From Coriobacteriales bacterium (GTDB taxonomy: Bacteria > Actinomycetota > Coriobacteriia > Coriobacteriales > UBA8131), in NCBI GenBank assembly GCA_031268525.1, contig JAIRXA010000057.1:1-8707 (forward strand): 8,707 bases of DNA, written 5' to 3'. The translations under genes were made by a program, and so were the position numbers. The notes beneath the pieces were generated by a model. The model did not search any database, had not been told where the DNA came from, and saw only the letters and a program-made list of their open reading frames with translations. Shown piece after piece: positions 1 to 5,725 of the stretch. Each line of letters opens with the position of its first letter. The first letter of the stretch is position 1.

Positions 1-2
1 AT

Positions 3-137
3 ACCCATAGCATCTATCGCAAGCTCCTCATCCACTCTCAACAGGAGCTCATCGAGTTGTTTGAGCGTCAGTTTCACCGATTCGACGACGTGCAGGCATC
101 TGTTTTTGAGGAGCTTCCCGACTCGCCGAAGAAATAA
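3..137 (+). CDS. LuxR-family transcriptional regulator, C-terminal end (5' truncated by window)
   Basis: Only the last 44 codons and the TAA stop (135-137) are present; the start lies outside the window. The frame reads IYRKLLIHSQQELIELFE, which matches the last helices of a LuxR/GerE helix-turn-helix domain (typical form: NIYRKLGVHSRQELIDLVE). About 26 further polar residues end in PDSPKK. The HTH fragment would sit at the very C-terminus, as in LuxR regulators with a large N-terminal part. In Eggerthellaceae such regulators, often with a multi-span membrane N-terminus, commonly lie beside Tat-exported FAD reductases, and such a reductase follows here on the same strand. Control of that gene by this regulator is an inference. 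The N-terminal domain cannot be judged. Confidence 0.75.
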   Translation, partial: THSIYRKLLIHSQQELIELFERQFHRFDDVQASVFEELPDSPKK

Positions 138-207
138 GGGGCTGCCCGGCAAGAGACTCCCTCCCCTCTTTGCGCCGCTTTCTTTTGTCCCGGTGGGGTG
201 TACAGCG

Positions 208-288
208 TACTTCTGTCCCAGCACACTTTTGCCTCAGTGCACTTTTGTCCCAGCGCACTTTTGTCTCAGCGCACTTTTGCCCCCGGCG
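208..288. repeat. Five tandem copies of a 16-bp repeat
   Basis: The unit is CACTTTTGTCCCAGCG. Copies are at 208-223, 224-239, 240-255, 256-271 and 272-288; the last has one extra base and the outer copies are more diverged. A degenerate half-copy (TCTTTTGTCCCGGTGG) sits at 181-196. The period of 16 is not a multiple of three, so this is not a coding repeat. It lies in the spacer between the LuxR-family gene and the reductase gene. It could be an array of protein-binding sites or simply slippage-prone DNA; the sequence does not decide. Confidence 0.85.
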
Positions 289-304
289 CACACAGCACAA
301 AATC

Positions 305-320
305 TCACCCCAGAGGGTGA
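305..320. promoter_or_regulatory. Inverted repeat upstream of the reductase gene
   Basis: TCACCC (305-310) and GGGTGA (315-320) form a perfect 6-bp inverted repeat around CAGA. A second near-palindrome, ACGGCTTAACCGT (322-334), follows at once. No T-run follows, so a terminator for the LuxR-family gene is unlikely. A regulator-binding site is possible, but no promoter can be placed with confidence here. Confidence 0.35.
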
Positions 321-369
321 AACGGCTTAACCGTGCCGCTTCCCCCAAGTCAGAGGTACTTCTCGACCA

Positions 370-392
370 CTCCCTACCCTATCGTAGGGGAG
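370..392. promoter_or_regulatory. Inverted repeat just upstream of the reductase ribosome binding site
   Basis: CCCTAC (372-377) and GTAGGG (384-389) pair perfectly around CCTATC. The symmetry extends outward as CTCCCTAC / GTAGGGGAG with one extra G. It ends 19 bp before the AAGGAGG of the reductase gene (412-418). Its position suits an operator or a 5'-UTR hairpin. Binding by the neighbouring LuxR-type protein is a guess from context. Confidence 0.4.
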
Positions 393-425
393 GTAATGGC
401 TGGTTTGATCTAAGGAGGAATCACA

Positions 426-2063
426 ATGTCAGAGCACAGAGAAAGAAGCAATGAACGCGTTTTGGAGAAGGCTGAGACGGGTGTGTCGCGTCGTGCATTT
501 CTTGTGGGAGGCGCAGCCGCAGGCGCACTCGCACTGGCGGGCAGTGCCCTCGGGTGTACCCCAAAAGAACCCACGGGTGATGGAGGCCCCACCGAACCGT
601 CGGACCCGACCACTACTCCAGTGGTACCTGCGAATATCGATGCTGAGTACACGAGCGATCTGCTCATCATTGGCGTTGGTGGCTCAGGCATGACCTGCTG
701 CGTGCAGGCATCGCTGAACGGCACCGACTACATCGCACTGGAGAAATCCACCATTGTCGGCGGCAACGCAAACTTTGTTGAAGGTATGTTTGGTATCGGC
801 TCAAAATTCCAAAGGGAACTCGGTATCGATGTGACAGCTGCTCAAATTATCGAAGCCGAAATGCAGCGCGGTCAGTACCGCCAAAACGGTTCCATGTGGC
901 TTGATCTCTGCAACAAAAGCGCCGAAAACATCGACTGGTGCCTAGAGCAGGGAGTTTTGTACAGCGGGGTTATAGATAGCTATTATGGCGGTCTTTACCC
1001 CACATTCCATTGGTTTAAGGACAATAAATGCAGAGTTGGTTTTGTCGAGCCGATGACAAAACGACTTGAGGAACTGAACGCTCCCATTCACTACGAGACT
1101 GCAGCAAGCTCATTGATCGTCGAGGATGGCAAAGTCGTCGGAGCCTATGCTGAAGGCCCTGAGGGCGTTATCAAATACAATGCGAAAGCTGTTGTTCTCG
1201 CAGGTGGAGGCTTTGGTGGCAATCCTGAAGTTATCGCAAAGCAGGGGTGGAACACTGAGGGGATTTTCTTCCCTGGCTCCTCCAATGCAGCTGGCGACGG
1301 CTGGCGCATGGCGACCGAAGCTGGCGCCAAAGATATGCTCGATGATGCCGCCCAGAGCATCCTCTACAATATCCAGGCATTCCCCACCATCGACTTTGCC
1401 AACGACGCGGGCAACCTGATCAATGGCTATTTTGGCATTGCGGCTGGCGGCCCTATGCTTTGGGTCAATGAGTATGGCGATCGCTACGCTCGCGAAAACC
1501 TGACCGCCGACAATCTCGTGCTGCAATGCATCCCCGGTAAGGTGAATAAGGCCAACTATGCAATTTTTGATCAGGCAATTCTAGACAAGAACTTTGCCAA
1601 CACTCCTGAGTATAAGCAGATGTTTGAGGATTCCCTTGCAAGCAATAACGGCGACAGTCTCTATGCAGCCAACAGCATCGAGGAGCTCGCGGGCTTTTTC
1701 CAGATTGACCCTGCGGCCCTCAAAGCGTCCGTTGATCGCTACAATGAGCTTGCCACAAAAGGCATTGATGAGGACTTCGGCAAGCCAGGCGAGCTGATGG
1801 AGCCTATCGTGGCCGGCCCCTACTACATCGCCAAACTGACCTACAGTTTCTTCTTCAGCGTTGGCGGATTCCTCGTCAATCGCAAGCGTCAGGTCCTCGA
1901 TGTGGACAGAAACCCGATCCCTGGCCTCTACGCCATCGGCAATGACGGAAACAACAACTATCGCCACGTTTATACCATCAATATGCCCGGAACCGCTTTT
2001 GGCAATCAGGTCAATTCCGGTCGCGAAGCAGCTAATTTTGTTCAGGAGTTCCTGAAGGCGTAG
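426..2063 (+). CDS. Tat-exported FAD-dependent oxidoreductase (flavocytochrome c / fumarate reductase flavoprotein-like)
   Basis: The 545-residue protein starts at an ATG seven bases after a perfect AAGGAGG. Residues 21-44 form a Tat signal (SRRAFLVGG, then an Ala/Gly/Leu core), so it should fold with FAD in the cytoplasm and act outside the membrane. ALGC at 41-44 is a non-ideal lipobox, so Cys44 could be a lipid anchor. A Pro/Thr/Gly linker spans about 45-70. The FAD domain shows GVGGSG (83-88), Glu106 closing the second strand, GGNANF (112-117), LAGGGFG (258-264), AAGDGWRMA (288-296) and GLYAIGN (500-506). No heme-binding CxxCH motif is present, so electrons must come from a separate donor. 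The His and Arg residues that bind fumarate in Shewanella flavocytochrome c3 appear replaced (Phe319, Ala339-Gly341, Phe477, Asn519-Met520), so the substrate is probably not a C4-dicarboxylate. It is alone between a LuxR-type gene and a terminator. The family is sure; the substrate is unknown. Confidence 0.9.
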   Translation: MSEHRERSNERVLEKAETGVSRRAFLVGGAAAGALALAGSALGCTPKEPTGDGGPTEPSDPTTTPVVPANIDAEYTSDLLIIGVGGSGMTCCVQASLNGTDYIALEKSTIVGGNANFVEGMFGIGSKFQRELGIDVTAAQIIEAEMQRGQYRQNGSMWLDLCNKSAENIDWCLEQGVLYSGVIDSYYGGLYPTFHWFKDNKCRVGFVEPMTKRLEELNAPIHYETAASSLIVEDGKVVGAYAEGPEGVIKYNAKAVVLAGGGFGGNPEVIAKQGWNTEGIFFPGSSNAAGDGWRMATEAGAKDMLDDAAQSILYNIQAFPTIDFANDAGNLINGYFGIAAGGPMLWVNEYGDRYARENLTADNLVLQCIPGKVNKANYAIFDQAILDKNFANTPEYKQMFEDSLASNNGDSLYAANSIEELAGFFQIDPAALKASVDRYNELATKGIDEDFGKPGELMEPIVAGPYYIAKLTYSFFFSVGGFLVNRKRQVLDVDRNPIPGLYAIGNDGNNNYRHVYTINMPGTAFGNQVNSGREAANFVQEFLKA

Positions 2064-2080
2064 AACCTCTGACAAGCCGC

Positions 2081-2100
2081 CACAAAAGGTTTTGTGTTTT
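2081..2100 (+). terminator. Possible weak AT-rich hairpin after the reductase gene
   Basis: CACAAAA (2081-2087) and TTTTGTG (2090-2096) form a short inverted repeat followed by TTTT. The loop is very tight, so about five or six base pairs can form. It could assist termination together with the stronger hairpin that starts five bases later. Confidence 0.3.
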
Positions 2101-2104
2101 CTAC

Positions 2105-2138
2105 AGAAAAGCCCGGGCCCCCAAGCTCGGGCTTTTCT
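2105..2138. terminator. Bidirectional rho-independent terminator between convergent genes
   Basis: AGAAAAGCCCG (2105-2115) pairs perfectly with CGGGCTTTTCT (2128-2138). Two more inner pairs (one G-T) give a 13-bp stem with an 8-nt loop. The GC core flanked by A4 on one side and T4 on the other makes it active in both directions. That suits its place 42 bp after the reductase stop and 16 bp beyond the antitoxin stop on the opposite strand. Confidence 0.85.
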
Positions 2139-2153
2139 GCGGCATGCCAAGAT

Positions 2154-2420
2154 TTAAGCATCGTCAACTTCGATCAGATCATGAAACTCCATGTTGCGGC
2201 CTGCGTCCGCATCGGCTGCGGCTTGCCTCAAATGTCCCCTATTCTTTTCGCTGTAAAACGGATCAGCAGAAACCTCAAAAGGGATACGTCTCTCACGGGT
2301 CATTTTTTTTGCATAAATGGTAAAGGCCGTGGTCATGTTCATGCCCAAATCGGTGCAGACCCGCTCCATATCCCTTTTCAGGTCTTCCTCCATACGAAAG
2401 TTAACCAAGGTCTGACCCAT
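2154..2420 (-). CDS. RelB/DinJ-family antitoxin-like protein, no toxin adjacent
   Basis: Eighty-eight residues. The N-terminus (TLVNFRMEEDLKRDMERVC, then LGMNMTTAFTIYAKKM to residue 40) matches the ribbon-helix-helix DNA-binding and dimerisation domain of RelB/DinJ antitoxins. The following RRIPFEV (44-50) is the usual junction to the toxin-wrapping tail, whose end is acidic. The ATG at 2420 was chosen because the family begins there and GAGG lies five bases upstream. The longer frame starting at 2537 would place the promoter inside the coding region. RelB/DinJ proteins neutralise RelE/YafQ-type ribonuclease toxins and repress their own promoter. Downstream there is only a terminator and then the convergent reductase, so no toxin is encoded with it. 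It may be a solitary antitoxin or a remnant, or the toxin may lie elsewhere. Confidence 0.8.
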   Translation of the reverse strand: MGQTLVNFRMEEDLKRDMERVCTDLGMNMTTAFTIYAKKMTRERRIPFEVSADPFYSEKNRGHLRQAAADADAGRNMEFHDLIEVDDA

Positions 2421-2438
2421 GAGTGCCTCGCTTTCTCT

Positions 2439-2460
2439 ATAAAGACAATATAAAGACATT
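2439..2460 (-). repeat. 11-bp direct repeat over the antitoxin transcription start (candidate autoregulatory operator)
   Basis: ATAAAGACAAT (2439-2449) and ATAAAGACATT (2450-2460) abut and differ at one position. Read on the minus strand they begin within the -10 element of the antitoxin promoter and run across the expected start of transcription. Ribbon-helix-helix antitoxins typically bind tandem or inverted short sites at their own promoter, so this is the natural operator candidate. Function is inferred. Confidence 0.5.
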
Positions 2461-2485
2461 GTATTTATAATTTCTCCCTTGTCAA
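2458..2485 (-). promoter_or_regulatory. Promoter of the antitoxin gene
   Basis: On the minus strand TTGACA (2485-2480) and TACAAT (2463-2458) are separated by 16 bp. The -35 is a perfect consensus and the -10 differs at one position. Transcription should begin near 2451, giving a leader of about 30 nt. The antitoxin gene is therefore independent of the MATE operon that ends 53 bp upstream of the -35. Confidence 0.65.
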
Positions 2486-2537
2486 TGCTTAGGGCGGTGC
2501 AGCCGTGGCCTCTTTCGGGCTCGGGCTTCTGCTCCAC

Positions 2538-4043
2538 TCAATCCCTTACAAAGTCGGGGCACTCTGCATCGCGCTTGGCGATCCTTTGTTTGAGCTTGTA
2601 GGCCTCAAGGCTCATCAGGGTCGCAGCAGTCACCACCGAAAGCAGGTCGGAGGCGGGATAACTGTAATACAGCGACTCCAATGGTGAGATCGCAGCAAAC
2701 ATCATTGGCACGACAATGGGCGCGATCAACATCAGTGGTGTGAGGTAGAGCACCGAGCGCGTGAGCGCCAGAATGATCGACTTGCCCGGTTGCCCCGTCG
2801 ACTGGAAGTAGTTGGTTGCAATCAGCTGCAGACCAATGATGGGCATCAGGAACATCTGCGCACGCATCCCCAGCACCGAGAAGTCTACGAGGTGCTCTTC
2901 GATATTGAAAATCGAGACGATCTGCGCAGGAAACAGCATCACAATCACCCAGAAGGAAAAACCAATGATGCTGACCCAGATGAAAGACTGCACGAAGGCT
3001 TTGCGTACGCGCTCAAACTTGCGTGCCCCGAAGTTGTAGCCAAAGATTGGCTGCACGGCAATAGCCACGCCAAGAATCGGAAAAAAGATAAGCATCCCCA
3101 CTCTGCCGACCAGCCCAAAGGCGGCAAGCGCACCGGACGCTCCGATCAGCGCATCAGCCCCACCATAGAGCTTCAGCAGATTGTTGAGCACGAAGGCATT
3201 GGCAGACTGCGTGAGTTGCAGGATGAAAGGTGCAGCTCCAAGCGCCAGAATGCCCTTGCTCAGCGCAAGGCGCAATCTGAGCGTGTCTTTACGGAGCTTG
3301 AAAGGTGATTTTGGTGAGAAGGTAAAGAACCACATGACCAACGCGCAACTCACACCTTGCCCAAGAACGGTCGCCAGAGCAGAGCCCTCGACCCCCCAGC
3401 CCATGATGATGACGAACAGATAGTTGAGAATAATGCACACGATCGTGCCGGCAAGCATCGTCCACAACGCCCGATTGGGGTTGCCGGCGGTACGAATGAA
3501 GTTGTTGAAGCCCATGCCGAGGAACTGAAAGACAAAGCCCGCCCCAATGATCAGCATGAAGTTGCGGGAATGCTCCCAGATGTCAGGCGTTGCTCCAGAG
3601 ATCAGCAGAATCGGTTCGATAAAGACAAACAACAAGGTCATCGCCAAAACACAGAAAATCAGACAGAGGGTGAAGGTATTGCCGATGATATGGTTGGCCT
3701 CTTCACGCTTGCCTTCCCCCAGCCTGAGCGCAGCCAGAGCATTGCCACCCTGGCCGACCAGCAGCGCAATCGCCATACCGATGACCATGACAGGCATTGC
3801 CACAGTACTCACCGCGATCCCGGCGGAGCCCATCGCGTGACCCAAAAAAATCGTGTCTATGAAGTTGTAGAGTCCATTGACAACCAAACCGATGATGGAG
3901 GGAATGGAGAACTCCCAGATGAGCCGTGATATTTTCGCGGTCCCCAGACGGTTCACCCGATCTTCGTTGCGCTGTATCTGTTTGTCTTCGATAGCCCTAT
4001 TATTCAGCATCTGTGGCTGTTGTTCGCTCTGCTCCCGTGTCAT
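2538..4043 (-). CDS. MATE-family multidrug efflux transporter (MepA-like)
   Basis: The protein has 501 residues, slightly longer than the usual 440-470 because of a ~35-residue polar N-terminus. It is a polytopic membrane protein expected to have 12 helices. Family signatures include FSIPSIIGLVVNGLYNFIDT in the first helix, GQGGNALAALRLGEGKREEA after helix 2, RTAGNPNRALWTM with a following ILNYLFV, QPIFGYNFGARK at the start of the second half, and FQSTGQPGKSIIL. These place it in the NorM/MepA/DinF superfamily, which exports cationic drugs or metabolites using Na+ or H+. Its ATG overlaps the birA stop as ATGA, so translation is probably coupled. It is the last gene of the FMN-riboswitch operon after ribU and birA. 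Export of a flavin or flavin analogue is suggested only by that context; the substrate cannot be read from sequence. Confidence 0.92.
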   Translation of the reverse strand: MTREQSEQQPQMLNNRAIEDKQIQRNEDRVNRLGTAKISRLIWEFSIPSIIGLVVNGLYNFIDTIFLGHAMGSAGIAVSTVAMPVMVIGMAIALLVGQGGNALAALRLGEGKREEANHIIGNTFTLCLIFCVLAMTLLFVFIEPILLISGATPDIWEHSRNFMLIIGAGFVFQFLGMGFNNFIRTAGNPNRALWTMLAGTIVCIILNYLFVIIMGWGVEGSALATVLGQGVSCALVMWFFTFSPKSPFKLRKDTLRLRLALSKGILALGAAPFILQLTQSANAFVLNNLLKLYGGADALIGASGALAAFGLVGRVGMLIFFPILGVAIAVQPIFGYNFGARKFERVRKAFVQSFIWVSIIGFSFWVIVMLFPAQIVSIFNIEEHLVDFSVLGMRAQMFLMPIIGLQLIATNYFQSTGQPGKSIILALTRSVLYLTPLMLIAPIVVPMMFAAISPLESLYYSYPASDLLSVVTAATLMSLEAYKLKQRIAKRDAECPDFVRD

Positions 4044-4657
4044 TCGCTCCCCATCTGAATCCGATGCTTCTGGTATTCCTCCTCAAAGAGCGCAAAGTCG
4101 CAAGCTCCCTGCTCCCAACACTGCAACGTATCAAACAAGCCGTTGATGAGCGCTGCTGCGACCGCCTCGATATCCGTCGTTTCCAGATAACTTGCACCCA
4201 AAAAACCGCTGTCGGGCGATGGCAGGACGTTCGCGCCAAGCCCAATGATCCATCCTTGCGACTTCCCGATGTTCTCTACCAGAATACCAACGAGCTTGCC
4301 TTTGGGGGTGAGAAGGTCGTTCGGCCATTTTACAGAAATCGGACTGGTCGTGAAGGGCGCCAGCGCCTCACGTGCGGCAAGCGCCACCACGAGCGGCAGA
4401 AAACCTATCTGGTCGGGAGTCGCGTTGCTTCGCCACAGAACGGAGAGATAGACGCTCCCCGGCGGTGAAATCCATCGGTGCCCTCGGTTTCCTCGTCCAG
4501 CAGTTTGACGCTCGGCGAGAATGACCGTCGGGCGGGCGGGCGACAATTCGCCTGACGCCGCCAGACGCCGCATCTCGTCATTGGTGGAGCCTATCTCCCT
4601 CAGGAGGACGAGGTGGCAGTCGTGAGTAATGAGAGGTATGAGGGTGAGGGCGTCTAT
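4040..4657 (-). CDS. birA: Biotin--[acetyl-CoA carboxylase] ligase, catalytic domain only
   Basis: It joins biotin to the acceptor lysine of biotin carboxyl carrier proteins via biotinyl-AMP. From the proposed start it has 205 residues with GSTN (23-26, biotin site), GRGNRG (54-59, the adenylate-binding loop), KWPND (110-114), KLVGIL (121-126, catalytic Lys121) and GLGANV (139-144). There is no N-terminal HTH, so it is not a bifunctional repressor. The frame is open back to a stop at 4709-4711 but has no ATG, GTG or TTG before 4573. Starting at that ATG would delete GSTN and has no ribosome binding site. An ATA at 4657-4655 follows AGGAG by eight bases and gives a natural N-terminus, so it is proposed as the start. 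The protein ends at RIQMGSE, where the SH3-like C-terminal domain would begin. It lies 25 bp after ribU and overlaps the MATE gene. Identity is secure; the exact start is not. Confidence 0.88.
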   Translation of the reverse strand: MDALTLIPLITHDCHLVLLREIGSTNDEMRRLAASGELSPARPTVILAERQTAGRGNRGHRWISPPGSVYLSVLWRSNATPDQIGFLPLVVALAAREALAPFTTSPISVKWPNDLLTPKGKLVGILVENIGKSQGWIIGLGANVLPSPDSGFLGASYLETTDIEAVAAALINGLFDTLQCWEQGACDFALFEEEYQKHRIQMGSE

Positions 4658-4665
4658 GGTGTCTG

Positions 4666-4670
4666 CTCCT
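4666..4670 (-). promoter_or_regulatory. Ribosome binding site that supports an ATA start for birA
   Basis: AGGAG on the minus strand lies between the ribU stop (4683-4685) and the ATA at 4657, eight bases before it. It is the only good Shine-Dalgarno match upstream of the conserved GSTN codons. The other rare-start candidates in frame (ATA 4639, ATT 4630, CTG 4603, ATA 4594) lack one. Confidence 0.5.
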
Positions 4671-4682
4671 GTTGGTGAAGCC

Positions 4683-5456
4683 CTAGCGCAAAAAGCGGCG
4701 CAGGCCCTTTATCAAAACGAAGCCCAGAATGCTATTGAGTACCGCCTTTGCCAGATTGAAGGGCAGGAGTGCTGGCAGGATCATCGCGATGATTGCCTCA
4801 CGGGGCATACCCGTGTAGATCGGCGTTACCACAAGATTGGCACCAATGGCCACGAGAGTGGTCAGTAACGTGCCAAGTACCAGCCCAAGGATGAGTGCAC
4901 TCGTGGAAGCCGTTCCTGCAGGACGTCCCTGCCTGTCTGCCTTGCGAACACTGGCTCGATAGATGAGGGCAATCGGAAGCACGTAGGCAATGACTACGCA
5001 GGTGTTCATCACTGCGCCCCAGTAATTGCCCGTAAACAATACATGTACCCAGGCGACCAGCATGCCGATCAGGCAGCCGGCTCCCGGCCCGTAGGCAAAG
5101 CCGCCCATCAGCGCCGAGAGGGTCGAGGCGTCGTACTTGAGGAACTCGATACCGGGAATGAGCGGGAACTCAATAAGACTCAAGATCACACCAAGCGCGA
5201 TAAACAGGGCCATTGTCGTCAACTGACGTGTACTCCAGCGGGCGCGTCGAGGTGGTGGCCGATGGCTTGAGGGTGCTTCCTTGGCTGCGCCCAGGTTGGG
5301 CGTCGGGTTGGAGGTCGGCGGGTTGGGCGTCGGCGGGTTGGGCGTCGGGTTAGGTGGTGGCAGGTGAAACGGGTCGGCCTGGCCTCTCTTATTGGCCCTC
5401 CCCCTGTCGCTCAGATCCTCTGGTATTCCTGTCGTGGTTTCGTGCTCTGGTGTCAT
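4683..5456 (-). CDS. ribU: Riboflavin ECF transporter substrate-binding (S) component RibU
   Basis: It captures riboflavin and, with the shared EcfA/EcfA'/EcfT energising module (not in this window), imports it across the membrane. The protein has 257 residues; the membrane part from about 78 onward matches RibU. Visible signatures are IEFPLIPGIEFLKYDASTLSA (95-115, the conserved FLKxDxS stretch), GGFAYGPGAG (118-127), NYWGAVMN (144-151), ANLVVTPIY (206-214) and PFNLAKAVLNS (232-242), with about six hydrophobic helices. BioY was considered because birA is next, but its hallmark segments are absent, and the upstream FMN riboswitch settles the case. Residues 1-75 are an unusual polar extension, with residues 33-55 built of Pro/Asn/Thr repeats; known RibU proteins are about 190-210 residues. 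The start is firm: AAGGAGG lies six bases before the ATG and no internal start has one. Confidence 0.92.
   Translation of the reverse strand: MTPEHETTTGIPEDLSDRGRANKRGQADPFHLPPPNPTPNPPTPNPPTSNPTPNLGAAKEAPSSHRPPPRRARWSTRQLTTMALFIALGVILSLIEFPLIPGIEFLKYDASTLSALMGGFAYGPGAGCLIGMLVAWVHVLFTGNYWGAVMNTCVVIAYVLPIALIYRASVRKADRQGRPAGTASTSALILGLVLGTLLTTLVAIGANLVVTPIYTGMPREAIIAMILPALLPFNLAKAVLNSILGFVLIKGLRRFLR
5293..5358 (-). repeat. 12/15-bp tandem repeat encoding a Pro/Asn/Thr-rich tract in RibU
   Basis: Units of GGGTTGGGCGTC, with or without a trailing GGC (plus strand), recur at 5293, 5305, 5320 and 5335, with a degraded copy at 5347. Lengths are multiples of three, so the frame is kept. On the minus strand they encode repeated P-T-P-N-P. 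The tract should vary in copy number between strains. Confidence 0.75.
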
Positions 5457-5473
5457 CTTCTGCCTCCTTATGG

Positions 5474-5505
5474 CAAAATGCCCGCATCCTCGTGAGGCTG
5501 CGGGC
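5474..5505 (-). terminator. Rho-independent terminator in the ribU leader (riboswitch expression platform)
   Basis: On the minus strand GCCCGCA (5505-5499) pairs with TGCGGGC (5486-5480) around CCT/AGG with a 4-nt loop, then ATTTTGCC follows. It lies between the FMN aptamer and the ribU ribosome binding site (5463-5469). Five bases separate the T-run from AAGGAGG, so control of translation by the same structure is also possible. FMN binding is expected to favour this terminator and switch off ribU-birA-MATE. Confidence 0.6.
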
Positions 5506-5546
5506 GGCAGTGCCAGAGCGGATCGTCAAAATTTCCGTGGCACGGC

Positions 5547-5716
5547 ACTGCTCTTCCATCCGGACTTTGACCGTCGGTCCCAGAATCGCACTGGATCGAC
5601 TATGCGCATCGTACGCACGGCTCGTGGACTTGAGGTTCAGCGTTCCAAGAAGTTCCGAGAATACGGACGCATCGCCAATCACCACCGGTGAGGATTTTCG
5701 CCTCGCCCTGAACAGT
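5547..5716 (-). promoter_or_regulatory. FMN riboswitch (RFN element) controlling ribU-birA-MATE
   Basis: Read on the minus strand from 5716, the conserved RFN blocks occur in order: TTCAGGGCGAGGCGAAAATC, then CCTCACCGGTGGTGA, a variable arm, AAGTCCACGAGC, GATCCAGTGCGATTCTGG, GACCGACGGTCA and AAGTCCGGATGGAAGAG. The closing P1 helix is ACTGTTC (5716-5710) with GAGCAGT (5553-5547), seven pairs with one G-T. The variable arm between the second and third blocks is fairly long. The aptamer senses flavin mononucleotide and usually represses riboflavin synthesis or uptake genes when FMN is high. Its place directly before ribU fits, and since birA and the MATE gene follow with little or no gap they should share this control. 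Confidence 0.95.
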
Positions 5717-5725
5717 AACGCGGTG

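Noticed and set aside
208..288. Short CRISPR-like array
   Set aside because: Units are 16 bp and directly abutting, with no spacers.
49..454. Overlapping ORFs on both strands across the left spacer
   Set aside because: They translate the 16-bp repeats into low-complexity Cys/Leu/His peptides, lack ribosome binding sites and resemble no family.
2421..2537. Extension of the antitoxin to a 127-residue protein starting at 2537
   Set aside because: The added stretch contains the promoter (TTGACA / TACAAT) and the direct repeat, and does not resemble RelB/DinJ N-termini.
2790..3929. Long plus-strand ORFs opposite the MATE gene
   Set aside because: They are shadows of the MATE coding sequence, rich in His, Arg and Gln with no recognisable domain.
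4683..5456. BioY assignment because birA is next door
   Set aside because: The protein has the FLKYDAS, NLVVTPIY and PFNLAK signatures of RibU and sits behind an FMN riboswitch.
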